This document shows, in pieces, positions 28,722-36,018 of a DNA stretch of 64,000 bases. How positions within the stretch are numbered: the stretch's first letter is position 1; each line of letters opens with the position of its first letter. The DNA comes from an uncultured bacterium. GTDB lineage: Bacteria; Cyanobacteriota; Vampirovibrionia; Gastranaerophilales; Gastranaerophilaceae. The stretch is from NCBI GenBank assembly GCA_902779645.1, contig CACZCH010000015.1:1-64000 (forward strand), read 5' to 3'. The notes under the pieces are model-generated. The model was given only the letters and a program-made list of their open reading frames with translations, did not search any database and had not been told where the DNA came from. Both the position numbers and the translations under genes were made by a program.

Positions 28722-31532
28722 TTATTTTGCTTGTTTATCATAAGCATTAATAAACTTTGCAATTAATTCAGGGAAATTTGCTTGAAATTCTAACAATCTC
28801 ATTCTTAACTGCAATGGTAAATCAGTTGCAAAAACACCCATCTCAGCATCACCAAGGCTTTCCTTTAATGGTTCTGATTCACCATCCCAGCCATAATTAT
28901 AGTGTATTAAATAATCTACATAATCTTGCTGAATTTGAGTTGAATTATCTTTATATGCTGCAAGTTCTTTATCAAAAGTTTCACCCATACCTTTGCCTTT
29001 TGATATCGCTGTTACGTATTTTTGTGGCAAATCTGCAAAATGTCCAAACTCATGCATAAATACTGCAAAAATTTTATTCAAATTCACTTCTGAATCATCT
29101 GCTTCTTTAAAATTCCCAATATTAATTGTATGTTTATCAACATGCCAATTTGCATTGTATTTAAGTTTTTCGTCATATTGTATTTTATTTAATTCTCTTT
29201 TACTTATTATCAATAGCCTATCAGGAGGTATTTTCTTTAATATTGCAAATATCAAATCTCTATTATTCTCTCCAATTTTTCCTGTTAAATCAATAACATT
29301 TTTAGTATTATCATTTTTATTAGTAATAGTAATTTTTTCTCCCTCGAAAATTACATCATAAGGAACACCATTAACTGACGATAAAATATGATTTTCATCT
29401 ATTTGTTGGAAAGTATAATGTTTATCCAATAACACTTCATCGCCTTTTTTGATTGTATAATCAATTATTCTTATACCATCAGCAGTTTCTTCGTTATGAT
29501 AGTCAGTAGTTGTACCAAGTGGTGAAGTAAAATGCTTTTCTATTATCGTATTACCATCTTGCTGCGAAACAAATTGCAGTGGTTTAACGCTTCCATCAGG
29601 ATATGTTACGGATTGATTCATTATTCCTTCTATACTACTTGGAGCAGATGTTACAGTTCTGTTAAGAGTTCCGTCTTTATTATAATATTTGACAACATCT
29701 TTTGTCACAAGTTCCCCTTGAGGAGTATTTGTAAATTCAGTTAATTGTTCTATATTATTTTTCTTGTTTATGGTTTTTACTGTATATTTGTTTTTATCAT
29801 TTGAATCCGGAATTTTTTCTTGAGTTTCTATCAAATTATAATGATTATCATCTTTTTTCCAAGAGAAATCGAAAATATATTTCATGTTCGGATTATCTGG
29901 TGTTTTAATTATTTGCTCTGCTCTTGCAACACTACCTTGATACTCAAATTCAAATTTCGGATGTTCAATCATAAATTTATAAACATCAGATTCCGGATAT
30001 CTGGCAATATTATATAAACATCCCGGTTCGTTATTGTCTATATGTTCTATCGTATCAAAATCTAAGGCTCCAAGAATTTGCGAGAAATTTTTCAAATTTT
30101 CATCAGAATAATTCTTTGCAGAATCAGTAAAATTGTAATTGACTTGCATTGGCACAAATTTTCCATCCTTAGATTTAAATTCTGTATTAAGCAATTTATA
30201 TAGCATATTTAATTGTTCGGTACTACAATTAGCTAATTCTAATATATATTCTTCATCAAAAAATTTTTTATCTTCAATATCTTCATTGCTAATATCATAA
30301 TCAGCTAAGCGTTGTCGTTTCAGTTCTTGTTCCTTATCAAAATTTACTTTTTGCAAACTTTGATTTATCATATCATTTACATATTTAATTTTTTCTGCGT
30401 GCTCTTTTGATTCAACAAATAGTGCTAGTCTTGTATTTTTTAAACTATGTAAATACTCTATTTTCTCAGGTTCATTTGCAAAAGATATCAATTCATGTGT
30501 TTCAAATTTTATATCTTTCAAATCTTGAGCTGATAATATTTCAATAACTGTTTGTATTGCATTATCGCCAAATTGCACAAGATTAATAATATCGTCTTCT
30601 TGATTAAAAAATTTGTTTAATATAGGATTTTCTTTTAGACTTAATGCTTTCTGAAAAGATTTATCATCAAGTTGAACAAGTTTTCTTGATTCGGTTGGAA
30701 GGTTTTTTTCATTAATCTTTTTTAATTCTACATATCTTTCCAAACTTTGTTTGTCTGCTTTTAACAAAATCTCCAACTCATCTTTTATTTCAGAATCCCA
30801 ATCTTCTTTAAAATACATATTGTTATTTACAATAAACTCAATATTATCGGTTGGAAGAGTACCATACCTTTTTAATTGGTAAATATTTGGCAAAATTTGA
30901 AAATTTGGTAATTGGAGCAATTTAGGAAGATTCTCCGATATTGTTTTTGCATCTTCTTCGCTCAGATTTTTATCTTCACAAGCATCCAAAATTACTTCAA
31001 TTTCTTTATGAATAGTAGCAACCAATCCTCCGCCTTCAAATTTACCTGCAAAATCGTCTATGTCAGCGTCTTCTTCAACATCAAGCATGTATCGTATTGA
31101 TATTTCAAGCATACTTTTTGCGATATTCTTTTTTGATTCTGAAAGATTTTGGTACCTTGTGTTATTTTCTAATCTGTCATATGCATTAATATGTTTATCT
31201 TTAAATTGGTTAAACCAACCTTTAACCAGACCAACAGCTTGACTTGCAATATGTGAGCCCCCTTCCCATATATCAGTAGAGCCTTTTATTTCTTTAAATT
31301 CGGGGTTATATTCTATCATTTTTTTATTAAAAAATGCCAAAGCTTCATCATCAGACAAATCCTCTTTATTGCCATCTTTTGCCGCAAATACGCTTATATC
31401 TTTTTTTAATTTTTTAATTTCTTTTTCATCAAAAACAGAATCATTGTTTTTATCGTAAACTTTTAAGAATAACAAATTTTGTGGAACTTCAATACCTGCT
31501 TTTAGATTTTTTAAAAACTCACTTATGTTCAT
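28722..31532 (-). CDS. Large EF-hand protein with C-terminal HExxH metallopeptidase-like domain
   Basis: 936 residues from ATG 31532. A canonical EF-hand loop occupies D27-E38 (D-K-N-N-D-S-V-F-D-E-K-E). A long helical middle is followed by YD/RHS-flavoured strands around 600-720 (T-Y-P-D-G-S-V-K, Y-N-K-D-G-T-L-N). The C-terminus has H-E-F-G-H at 827-831 inside F-M-H-E-F-G-H-F-A-D, as in gluzincin peptidases such as the anthrax lethal-factor-like fold. No signal peptide. ATG 31532 overlaps (ATGA) a five-codon ORF (31546-31529) that has the good AGGAG site, so coupled initiation is possible. A sigma-28-like promoter lies upstream. It resembles the 43982 protein in its EF-hand start and HExxH. 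Substrate unknown. Confidence 0.68.
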   Translation of the reverse strand: MNISEFLKNLKAGIEVPQNLLFLKVYDKNNDSVFDEKEIKKLKKDISVFAAKDGNKEDLSDDEALAFFNKKMIEYNPEFKEIKGSTDIWEGGSHIASQAVGLVKGWFNQFKDKHINAYDRLENNTRYQNLSESKKNIAKSMLEISIRYMLDVEEDADIDDFAGKFEGGGLVATIHKEIEVILDACEDKNLSEEDAKTISENLPKLLQLPNFQILPNIYQLKRYGTLPTDNIEFIVNNNMYFKEDWDSEIKDELEILLKADKQSLERYVELKKINEKNLPTESRKLVQLDDKSFQKALSLKENPILNKFFNQEDDIINLVQFGDNAIQTVIEILSAQDLKDIKFETHELISFANEPEKIEYLHSLKNTRLALFVESKEHAEKIKYVNDMINQSLQKVNFDKEQELKRQRLADYDISNEDIEDKKFFDEEYILELANCSTEQLNMLYKLLNTEFKSKDGKFVPMQVNYNFTDSAKNYSDENLKNFSQILGALDFDTIEHIDNNEPGCLYNIARYPESDVYKFMIEHPKFEFEYQGSVARAEQIIKTPDNPNMKYIFDFSWKKDDNHYNLIETQEKIPDSNDKNKYTVKTINKKNNIEQLTEFTNTPQGELVTKDVVKYYNKDGTLNRTVTSAPSSIEGIMNQSVTYPDGSVKPLQFVSQQDGNTIIEKHFTSPLGTTTDYHNEETADGIRIIDYTIKKGDEVLLDKHYTFQQIDENHILSSVNGVPYDVIFEGEKITITNKNDNTKNVIDLTGKIGENNRDLIFAILKKIPPDRLLIISKRELNKIQYDEKLKYNANWHVDKHTINIGNFKEADDSEVNLNKIFAVFMHEFGHFADLPQKYVTAISKGKGMGETFDKELAAYKDNSTQIQQDYVDYLIHYNYGWDGESEPLKESLGDAEMGVFATDLPLQLRMRLLEFQANFPELIAKFINAYDKQAK

Positions 31533-31563
31533 AACATTTCTTTCATAGATAATCTCCTCATGT

Positions 31564-31591
31564 ATATCGGTATTTTTTTGAAAAAACTTTA
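31564..31591 (-). promoter_or_regulatory. Sigma-28-like promoter (12-nt spacer) upstream of the EF-hand metallopeptidase
   Basis: On the minus strand TAAAGTTT (31591-31584), 12 nt, then ACCGATAT (31571-31564). One extra spacer base and an A for G separate it from consensus. The same 12-nt version precedes the giant gene at 43982. A TTACAAAATGTAACAATT tract lies upstream. Confidence 0.55.
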
Positions 31592-31702
31592 ATATTTTGT
31601 GTATAATTGTTACATTTTGTAATATTTGTGGGTTTGAATCCCATGGGCTCTGCATCAAACTCTCTGCCAAAATTTCTCAAACCGACTGTTATTGTACACT
31701 TA

Positions 31703-31801
31703 ACTAAACATTTTATACATATATAATGTTGTTGTATTTTTTTGAGTAGTTTGATTATTTCAGTTAGTGTGATTATTTTGACACAATCTACTATTTATAG
31801 G
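31703..31801. repeat. 99-bp perfect direct repeat, copy 1
   Basis: Identical to 33152-33250 over 99 bp, starting ACTAAACATTTTATACAT and ending CTACTATTTATAGG. The two copies flank the HExxH gene at 31897-32982. Internal tandem TTGATTATTTC-type motifs continue past the copy (to about 31875). This and the sigma-28-like promoter fill the gene-free stretch 31533-31896. Confidence 0.95.
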
Positions 31802-31896
31802 TTTAGACCTCAAATTCAATAATAGCCTCAATCATGCAATTAATTTGATTATTCCGGTTAGTTTGATTATTTCGGCAAAGTCACTTTTGAAAATTG

Positions 31897-32982
31897 TTAT
31901 ACAATTGGTCCATTATACTTTTTGTACAATGCCATAACATCGTCATCAAATTTTATTCCGTCACGCAATCCTGCAAAAGTTTCAGCAACAAATTCTAAAG
32001 GTGATTCTTTTGCATAATTAGATACTTTACCTGCTATTGCTTGTATATCTTTGTTGTTAACAAATTCTTTGGTTATTTCTGAGACTTCCTGTCCATTATT
32101 AATATATTCTTCTACTTTTCTCATTTGTTCATAATTATTACAATTTTTGCTATGCAATAAATGCCCTTGTTCATGATTAAGATAATTATAAACTTTTCTT
32201 CCTCTTATTTGCATTACGCCATTTATGACTTTTCGCTCTTTATAAGCTAACATGTCTAACATTAACTGCATTTTATCTTCAAATGTTAAAGAATCAGAGT
32301 TCAAATTTTTTACTAAACGTCTTGTATATTCATTATCAAATTTTTTATCAGTTATAAAGTATTTTCCGTCTGCACCCTTCTTTACAACACTAAAATTAAA
32401 ATTATATTTTTTTAATGCTTGTGGTTCAAATTCTTTGAACTTCTTTAAATTAACACCTAATCCATAGCCATAATCAACTCCATCTATAACAGCATTTTTA
32501 GTTGTCATACTCATTATTGCACCATCAAGGTCTGCATTATATACTATTTTAGGATACGAATTTCTACCAAATTTAGGATTATTATGAGTTTTAACTATCC
32601 ATTCGTTAATAAAATTAACCATTTCTACATCTTCAAACTTACCAAACTCATCAAAATATATAACATCTAGTTTATCTTTGGCAAACTGTTTAGCTTCTTC
32701 AATTGTTTTAGCAGGTTTGAAATCAATATGTTTTACAACTTCTTTAGCTTGAGAACCTCTGCCTTTTGCAATTAGTCCAATTGCAAGAGCAGCAGTACCA
32801 AGAATTCCTAATCCTATTCCAACTTTTGCACCATTAGACATTCCTGTTTTCTTTTTACCGTTTATTTCTACAGTATCAGGAGGATAATCTTTGATAGATG
32901 AAGATTGTGACCTAAAATTAGTTTGCATTTTAGGCTGAATGTTATTAAAATTTACTGTTTGAATATTTGTACCTACAGACAT
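31897..32982 (-). CDS. Tagged, membrane-anchored HExxH metallopeptidase-like protein
   Basis: 361 residues, ATG after AGGAAAAC. The tag N-F-R-S is at 22-25, then P-D-T-V-E-I (35-40). One hydrophobic segment (about 52-72, G-I-G-L-G-I-L-G-T-A-A-L-A-I-G-L) follows. The soluble domain has H-E-Q-G-H at 270-274 within Y-L-N-H-E-Q-G-H-L-L-H, a zincin-type metal site; a possible third ligand glutamate is in the late F-V-A-E-T-F-A-G. The tag, D-[ST]-V-E-I box and single membrane helix are shared with the protein at 54928-55518. Preceded by the GCAATTT promoter-like element. Enclosed by the two 99-bp repeats. Substrate unknown. Confidence 0.65.
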   Translation of the reverse strand: MSVGTNIQTVNFNNIQPKMQTNFRSQSSSIKDYPPDTVEINGKKKTGMSNGAKVGIGLGILGTAALAIGLIAKGRGSQAKEVVKHIDFKPAKTIEEAKQFAKDKLDVIYFDEFGKFEDVEMVNFINEWIVKTHNNPKFGRNSYPKIVYNADLDGAIMSMTTKNAVIDGVDYGYGLGVNLKKFKEFEPQALKKYNFNFSVVKKGADGKYFITDKKFDNEYTRRLVKNLNSDSLTFEDKMQLMLDMLAYKERKVINGVMQIRGRKVYNYLNHEQGHLLHSKNCNNYEQMRKVEEYINNGQEVSEITKEFVNNKDIQAIAGKVSNYAKESPLEFVAETFAGLRDGIKFDDDVMALYKKYNGPIV

Positions 32983-33007
32983 AGTTTTCCTATATTCTTC
33001 TACTAAC

Positions 33008-33038
33008 TATATAAAGTATTTTAAAGCAAAAAAATTGC
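33008..33038 (-). promoter_or_regulatory. Promoter-like pattern GCAATTT-N15-CTTTATATA (copy 3)
   Basis: Minus strand: GCAATTT (33038-33032), 15 nt, CTTTATATA (33016-33008), 26 nt before the ATG of the 31897-32982 gene. TGTAAATATTTGTAAA lies about 20 nt upstream. Confidence 0.65.
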
Positions 33039-33118
33039 TTATTTAAATAATTAGATTTTACAAATATTTACATGTAAAAATGCAGAATATCACAGAAATT
33101 GATTTAAAATCGTTTCTC

Positions 33119-33153
33119 AGCCCGTAGGGTAGACTTTAGTCTACCAATACTAC
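33119..33153 (+). repeat. REP-like palindrome, copy 1
   Basis: A 35-bp sequence with the perfect core GGTAGAC-TTTA-GTCTACC, identical to 34181-34215 and, inverted, sharing 28 bp with 34756-34783. The latter two flank the RAYT transposase gene, so these are probably its cognate REP elements. Confidence 0.85.
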
Positions 33154-33250
33154 TAAACATTTTATACATATATAATGTTGTTGTATTTTTTTGAGTAGTT
33201 TGATTATTTCAGTTAGTGTGATTATTTTGACACAATCTACTATTTATAGG
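33152..33250. repeat. 99-bp perfect direct repeat, copy 2
   Basis: Second copy of 31703-31801. It begins at the last two bases of the REP-like palindrome. The gene-free stretch 32983-33380 contains the copy-3 promoter, this repeat, a GTGCA-rich tract (33288-33340) and a hairpin (33346-33365). Confidence 0.95.
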
Positions 33251-33287
33251 AAATAAAAAAATCAAACTGCTCCAAAAGTGACTTTCT

Positions 33288-33340
33288 TTGCACTTTTTTA
33301 CTCATTTTTGCACCATTTTGCACATAATTGCACACAAAAG
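33288..33340. repeat. Cluster of TTTGCAC motifs
   Basis: TTTGCAC or TTGCAC occurs four times within about 50 bp (CTTTGCAC, TTTTTGCACC, TTTTGCACA, ATTGCACA). A similar cluster lies upstream of the Mu-like transposase near 59065-59325. It may be a relic transposon end with repeated transposase sites, but that is inference. Confidence 0.4.
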
Positions 33341-33345
33341 TTATT

Positions 33346-33376
33346 GTTGGGCAAGTATGCCCAACCTACAAACTAC
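33346..33376 (-). repeat. Palindromic repeat GTTGGGCA/TGCCCAAC
   Basis: Perfect 8-bp inverted repeat with a 4-nt loop (33346-33365), then CTACAAACT. Minus-strand AGTTTGTAGGTTGGGCA resembles 40853-40880 and more loosely 76-100. Confidence 0.65.
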
Positions 33377-33380
33377 ATAG

Positions 33381-33938
33381 CTACCAATGACCATTTGTAT
33401 CATAATAATATGCTTCTGTATCCATTATATTTGAAAGAAAATCACTTTCTTTTTTATAATTATCATTTTTATTCTGTATATTTATTCTCTTCAATTCCTT
33501 TTCTTTATCTTTTAGTATTTTATCTCTAAATTCAGTTGAATACTCGCTTTTAATTGAATACATAGTTTCAATTTCTTCAACTGAAGTATCACTCATTGAT
33601 GTTTTATAATCAATTGCATATATACCTGTATCAAGCTTTTTATAATATTTTATTTGCACACTAGGGTCATAATACCCATCACCATTAGCATCTTTAAAAG
33701 TTCTTGAAGTAGCGTATCTTCTGTCTTGGGTATATCCAAATATTGTCACACTTGTCAACTCTCCTGTATCAAATGTTCCATTATTATTCTTATCTACCCA
33801 TACTGATTTCTTTATTATTCTTCCAGTAGCTCTATCTTTTACAATTTGTTCTTTTTCCATTAAACCATCGTCATTTGTATATGTATTAGTTGATGTTCTA
33901 TACGGATTTGTAGATTGTTGTATTCCATTTGTAGACAT
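33381..33938 (-). CDS. Small protein with EF-hand/dockerin-like calcium loops
   Basis: 185 residues, ATG after AAAAGGAG. The loop at D49-E60 (D-K-N-N-N-G-T-F-D-T-G-E) is a complete EF-hand loop. A second at D83-D91 (D-A-N-G-D-G-Y-Y-D) lacks the position-12 glutamate, as in dockerin-like loops. No signal peptide or membrane segment. The C-terminal third is lysine-rich. It carries no F-[KR] tag but has the same promoter-like element as the tagged genes. Possibly a calcium-binding or protein-docking partner of the EF-hand proteins nearby; function unknown. Confidence 0.6.
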   Translation of the reverse strand: MSTNGIQQSTNPYRTSTNTYTNDDGLMEKEQIVKDRATGRIIKKSVWVDKNNNGTFDTGELTSVTIFGYTQDRRYATSRTFKDANGDGYYDPSVQIKYYKKLDTGIYAIDYKTSMSDTSVEEIETMYSIKSEYSTEFRDKILKDKEKELKRINIQNKNDNYKKESDFLSNIMDTEAYYYDTNGHW

Positions 33939-33973
33939 GATAATTCTCCTTTTCTTGCATTTCCCTCGTTATA

Positions 33974-34004
33974 TATATAAAGTCATTTACCACTCAAAAA
34001 TTGC
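33974..34004 (-). promoter_or_regulatory. Promoter-like pattern GCAATTT-N15-CTTTATATA (copy 4)
   Basis: Minus strand: GCAATTT (34004-33998), 15 nt, CTTTATATA (33982-33974), 36 nt before the ATG at 33938. TTTGTAATATTTACAAAA is just upstream. Confidence 0.65.
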
Positions 34005-34053
34005 TTGTTTTTTTGTAAATATTACAAAATTGTTACAATTAATTCCTCAAGCT

Positions 34054-34074
34054 TCTCTGTTCTTTCTTCTCAAA
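34054..34074 (+). repeat. 21-bp direct repeat flanking the RAYT region, copy 1
   Basis: TCTCTGTTCTTTCTTCTCAA plus A, identical to 34801-34821. The two copies bracket the RAYT gene and its two palindromes, so they could mark element borders. The following CAAACCGACTGTTAT also occurs at 31679-31692. Confidence 0.65.
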
Positions 34075-34180
34075 CCGACTGTTATATTGCATTTGCTAAG
34101 AGTTGTAGCCCCTGCTGTTGACCTCAGATTTAATTTTTGTATTAAGTATATAGGCAAAATTGTTGACCAAGAAGGATTTA

Positions 34181-34215
34181 AGCCCGTAGGGTAGACTTTA
34201 GTCTACCAATACTAC
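34181..34215 (+). repeat. REP-like palindrome, copy 2
   Basis: Identical over 35 bp to 33119-33153, just downstream of the RAYT stop codon (34221). Confidence 0.85.
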
Positions 34216-34220
34216 AATTT

Positions 34221-34742
34221 TCATTCTAAATCCATATTTAAAACACCATTCTTATCATTAAAATTACACCAATCTTCTTGATAAAAACCTTGTTTTACAA
34301 ATTTTTTAAAAGAAGAAAATTTCCAAACTATTGGTGCAATATTCAGATGTTTCACGGAATTGTAATGAATATAATCCAAATGTTTATTAAAATCCATATC
34401 ATTTCTAATAATATGGTCATAGTATTTTCTTTGCCAAATTCCCTTTTCACGTCTGTCTAATTGAGCTTCTGTTTGATTCATGTTCTTTGGCAATAATCTT
34501 GAAAAATTTGATTTGAAAGATGATATTATTTTAGAATAGTCAGAAGCTTTATCGGTTTGAATTAAAATATGTAAATGGTCTGGTAAAACAATACCTGCTA
34601 TAATTTCATAATTATATTTAACATTTTTGAATGATTGTCTTAATAATTCGATATTTTTAACCAAAATTTGTTGACGATTATATGTAACAATCGTAATAAA
34701 CACAACATTTTTATCTTGATAATATCGTTTAAATTTTGACAT
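34221..34742 (-). mobile_element. REP-associated tyrosine transposase (RAYT, Y1/IS200-like)
   Basis: 173 residues from ATG 34742. V-F-I-T-I-V-T-Y-N near the start and the HUH motif P-D-H-L-H-I-L-I (H-x-H) are typical of Y1 transposases. G-I-W-Q-R-K-Y-Y-D-H-I-I-R-N follows, and the catalytic tyrosine is probably in the D-Y-I-H-Y-N-S-V-K-H segment, which is the RAYT signature. RAYTs are single-copy, domesticated IS200 relatives that nick at REP palindromes. Consistent with that, matching palindromes lie on both sides in opposite orientation. A longer in-frame start (34820) would translate through the upstream palindrome, so I prefer 34742. Confidence 0.9.
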
Positions 34743-34755
34743 AGAACTATAATAA

Positions 34756-34783
34756 AGTATTGGTAGACTAAAGTCTACCCTAC
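34756..34783 (-). repeat. REP-like palindrome, copy 3 (inverted)
   Basis: Inverted 28-bp match to the two other copies, 14 nt upstream of the RAYT start codon. Confidence 0.85.
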
Positions 34784-34800
34784 TTTTGAAATTCTCAAAA

Positions 34801-34821
34801 TCTCTGTTCTTTCTTCTCAAA
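34801..34821 (+). repeat. 21-bp direct repeat flanking the RAYT region, copy 2
   Basis: Identical to 34054-34074. Beyond it, 34822-35055 holds no gene: only the 34905-34931 repeat, two ATTTACCCC tracts and the promoter of the next gene. Confidence 0.65.
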
Positions 34822-34904
34822 GCAATTGTTCTTATACAGTTTGCACCGTATGGATAGTTTGCGAAAAATTCCCAATAGTCTTATATAATCTACATTTTAC
34901 TCCT

Positions 34905-34931
34905 ACCTTTTAACAGGACATTTGGTTGGAA
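34905..34931 (+). repeat. Dispersed 27-bp repeat, copy B
   Basis: Matches the minus strand of 265-292 with one mismatch (ACCTTTTAACAGGACATTTG, then GTTGGAA). Confidence 0.6.
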
Positions 34932-35055
34932 AGAAATAAGCGTGCTGTCACCCTGAATTTATAATATTTACCATCTTATTTCCCCAATTTTATTTACCCC
35001 CCCCCTATTATTTACCCCGCTTGCATGTTGAAATATATTATTATACGATAAGGCA

Positions 35056-36018
35056 ATGAAAGATAAGAAAGTTTTTTTAATTATTAACTCATATTATATT
35101 GGGGATATTCTATTAACTAATCCTTTGGCTCAAAACATAAAAAGAGTATATAAGGATTCAATTGTAGTTATGCTTACCCCTCCGCATTTGGTTGATGTTG
35201 CAAAATATCAGGAGGGTGTTGACGATGTAGTGGTTTGGGACAGACATAACAAACACCTTGGATTTCTTAATATGATGAAGTTTATATTGTCTTTTCCGTA
35301 CAAAAATATTTTTGCATCTTTTCCAATATACTCCGGCGACAGAGCGATAGTGCTTTCGAAATTGCTCGGTGCAAAATATATTCTTGGTTTTAAGAATAAT
35401 ATTATGCGCATATTTATGAAAAGCAAATACGATATTACTAATAAATATGGTGAAAACATTCAGCTTGGAAACGTATATTTATTAAGCGGACTTACAAAAG
35501 AGTCTTTAATAAATTTTCCTATAAAATATAACCTTCCTAATATTGAATCTGAGATTATAAACAAAATTAATGACTTAAATGGAGATTATATAGTTTTCTG
35601 TCCGAAAAGTTCAAATATACAGCGTGATATGGCTAACGAGCAAGCCTTGAACATTATCGAGAAATATAAGGGAAAAATTGTTCTAATCGGAAACGGACAA
35701 AGTTCCAAGGAACTTTCGGATTTTTTAAAAGAAAAGAATTGTTTAAATGTTATAGATTTAACAAATAAAACTACAATTTTAGAATCTTTTTATATAATTA
35801 AAAATGCAAAAACTTGTGTGACAGTAAATACAGGAATGCTTCATGTATCAACCGCTTTTAATAAAAATTTGGTCGGAATTTTTTATGAAGATGATTATAA
35901 CGTATTCCAACCTTCACAAGAAATTTATCCAAATTCAATATTCTTGTACAATAAATCTGATGATGAGATTATTAATGTAATCTATTCTTTTGAGAAAGAA
36001 GTTCAATTACGATCTTAG
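35056..36018 (+). CDS. Glycosyltransferase family 9 (heptosyltransferase-like)
   Basis: 320 residues. The GT-B fold of ADP-heptose:LPS transferases fits: N-terminal Y-Y-I-G-D-I-L-L-T-N-P-L (family GD.....P.), L-L-G-A-K-Y-I-L-G-F-K, then the second domain with F-C-P-K-S-S-N, K-I-V-L-I-G-N-G-Q-S-S and the donor-site T-V-N-T-G-M-L-H-V-S-T-A. It probably adds a sugar to lipopolysaccharide or another surface glycan at the inner face of the membrane, in keeping with the LptD gene nearby. No Shine-Dalgarno is obvious; GATAAGG lies close to ATG. Converges with the aldolase gene with a 12-nt overlap. Confidence 0.85.
   Translation: MKDKKVFLIINSYYIGDILLTNPLAQNIKRVYKDSIVVMLTPPHLVDVAKYQEGVDDVVVWDRHNKHLGFLNMMKFILSFPYKNIFASFPIYSGDRAIVLSKLLGAKYILGFKNNIMRIFMKSKYDITNKYGENIQLGNVYLLSGLTKESLINFPIKYNLPNIESEIINKINDLNGDYIVFCPKSSNIQRDMANEQALNIIEKYKGKIVLIGNGQSSKELSDFLKEKNCLNVIDLTNKTTILESFYIIKNAKTCVTVNTGMLHVSTAFNKNLVGIFYEDDYNVFQPSQEIYPNSIFLYNKSDDEIINVIYSFEKEVQLRS

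Noticed and set aside
31703-33250. CRISPR array
   Set aside because: There are only two 99-bp copies, separated by a gene; no short regularly spaced repeats or cas genes are present in the window.
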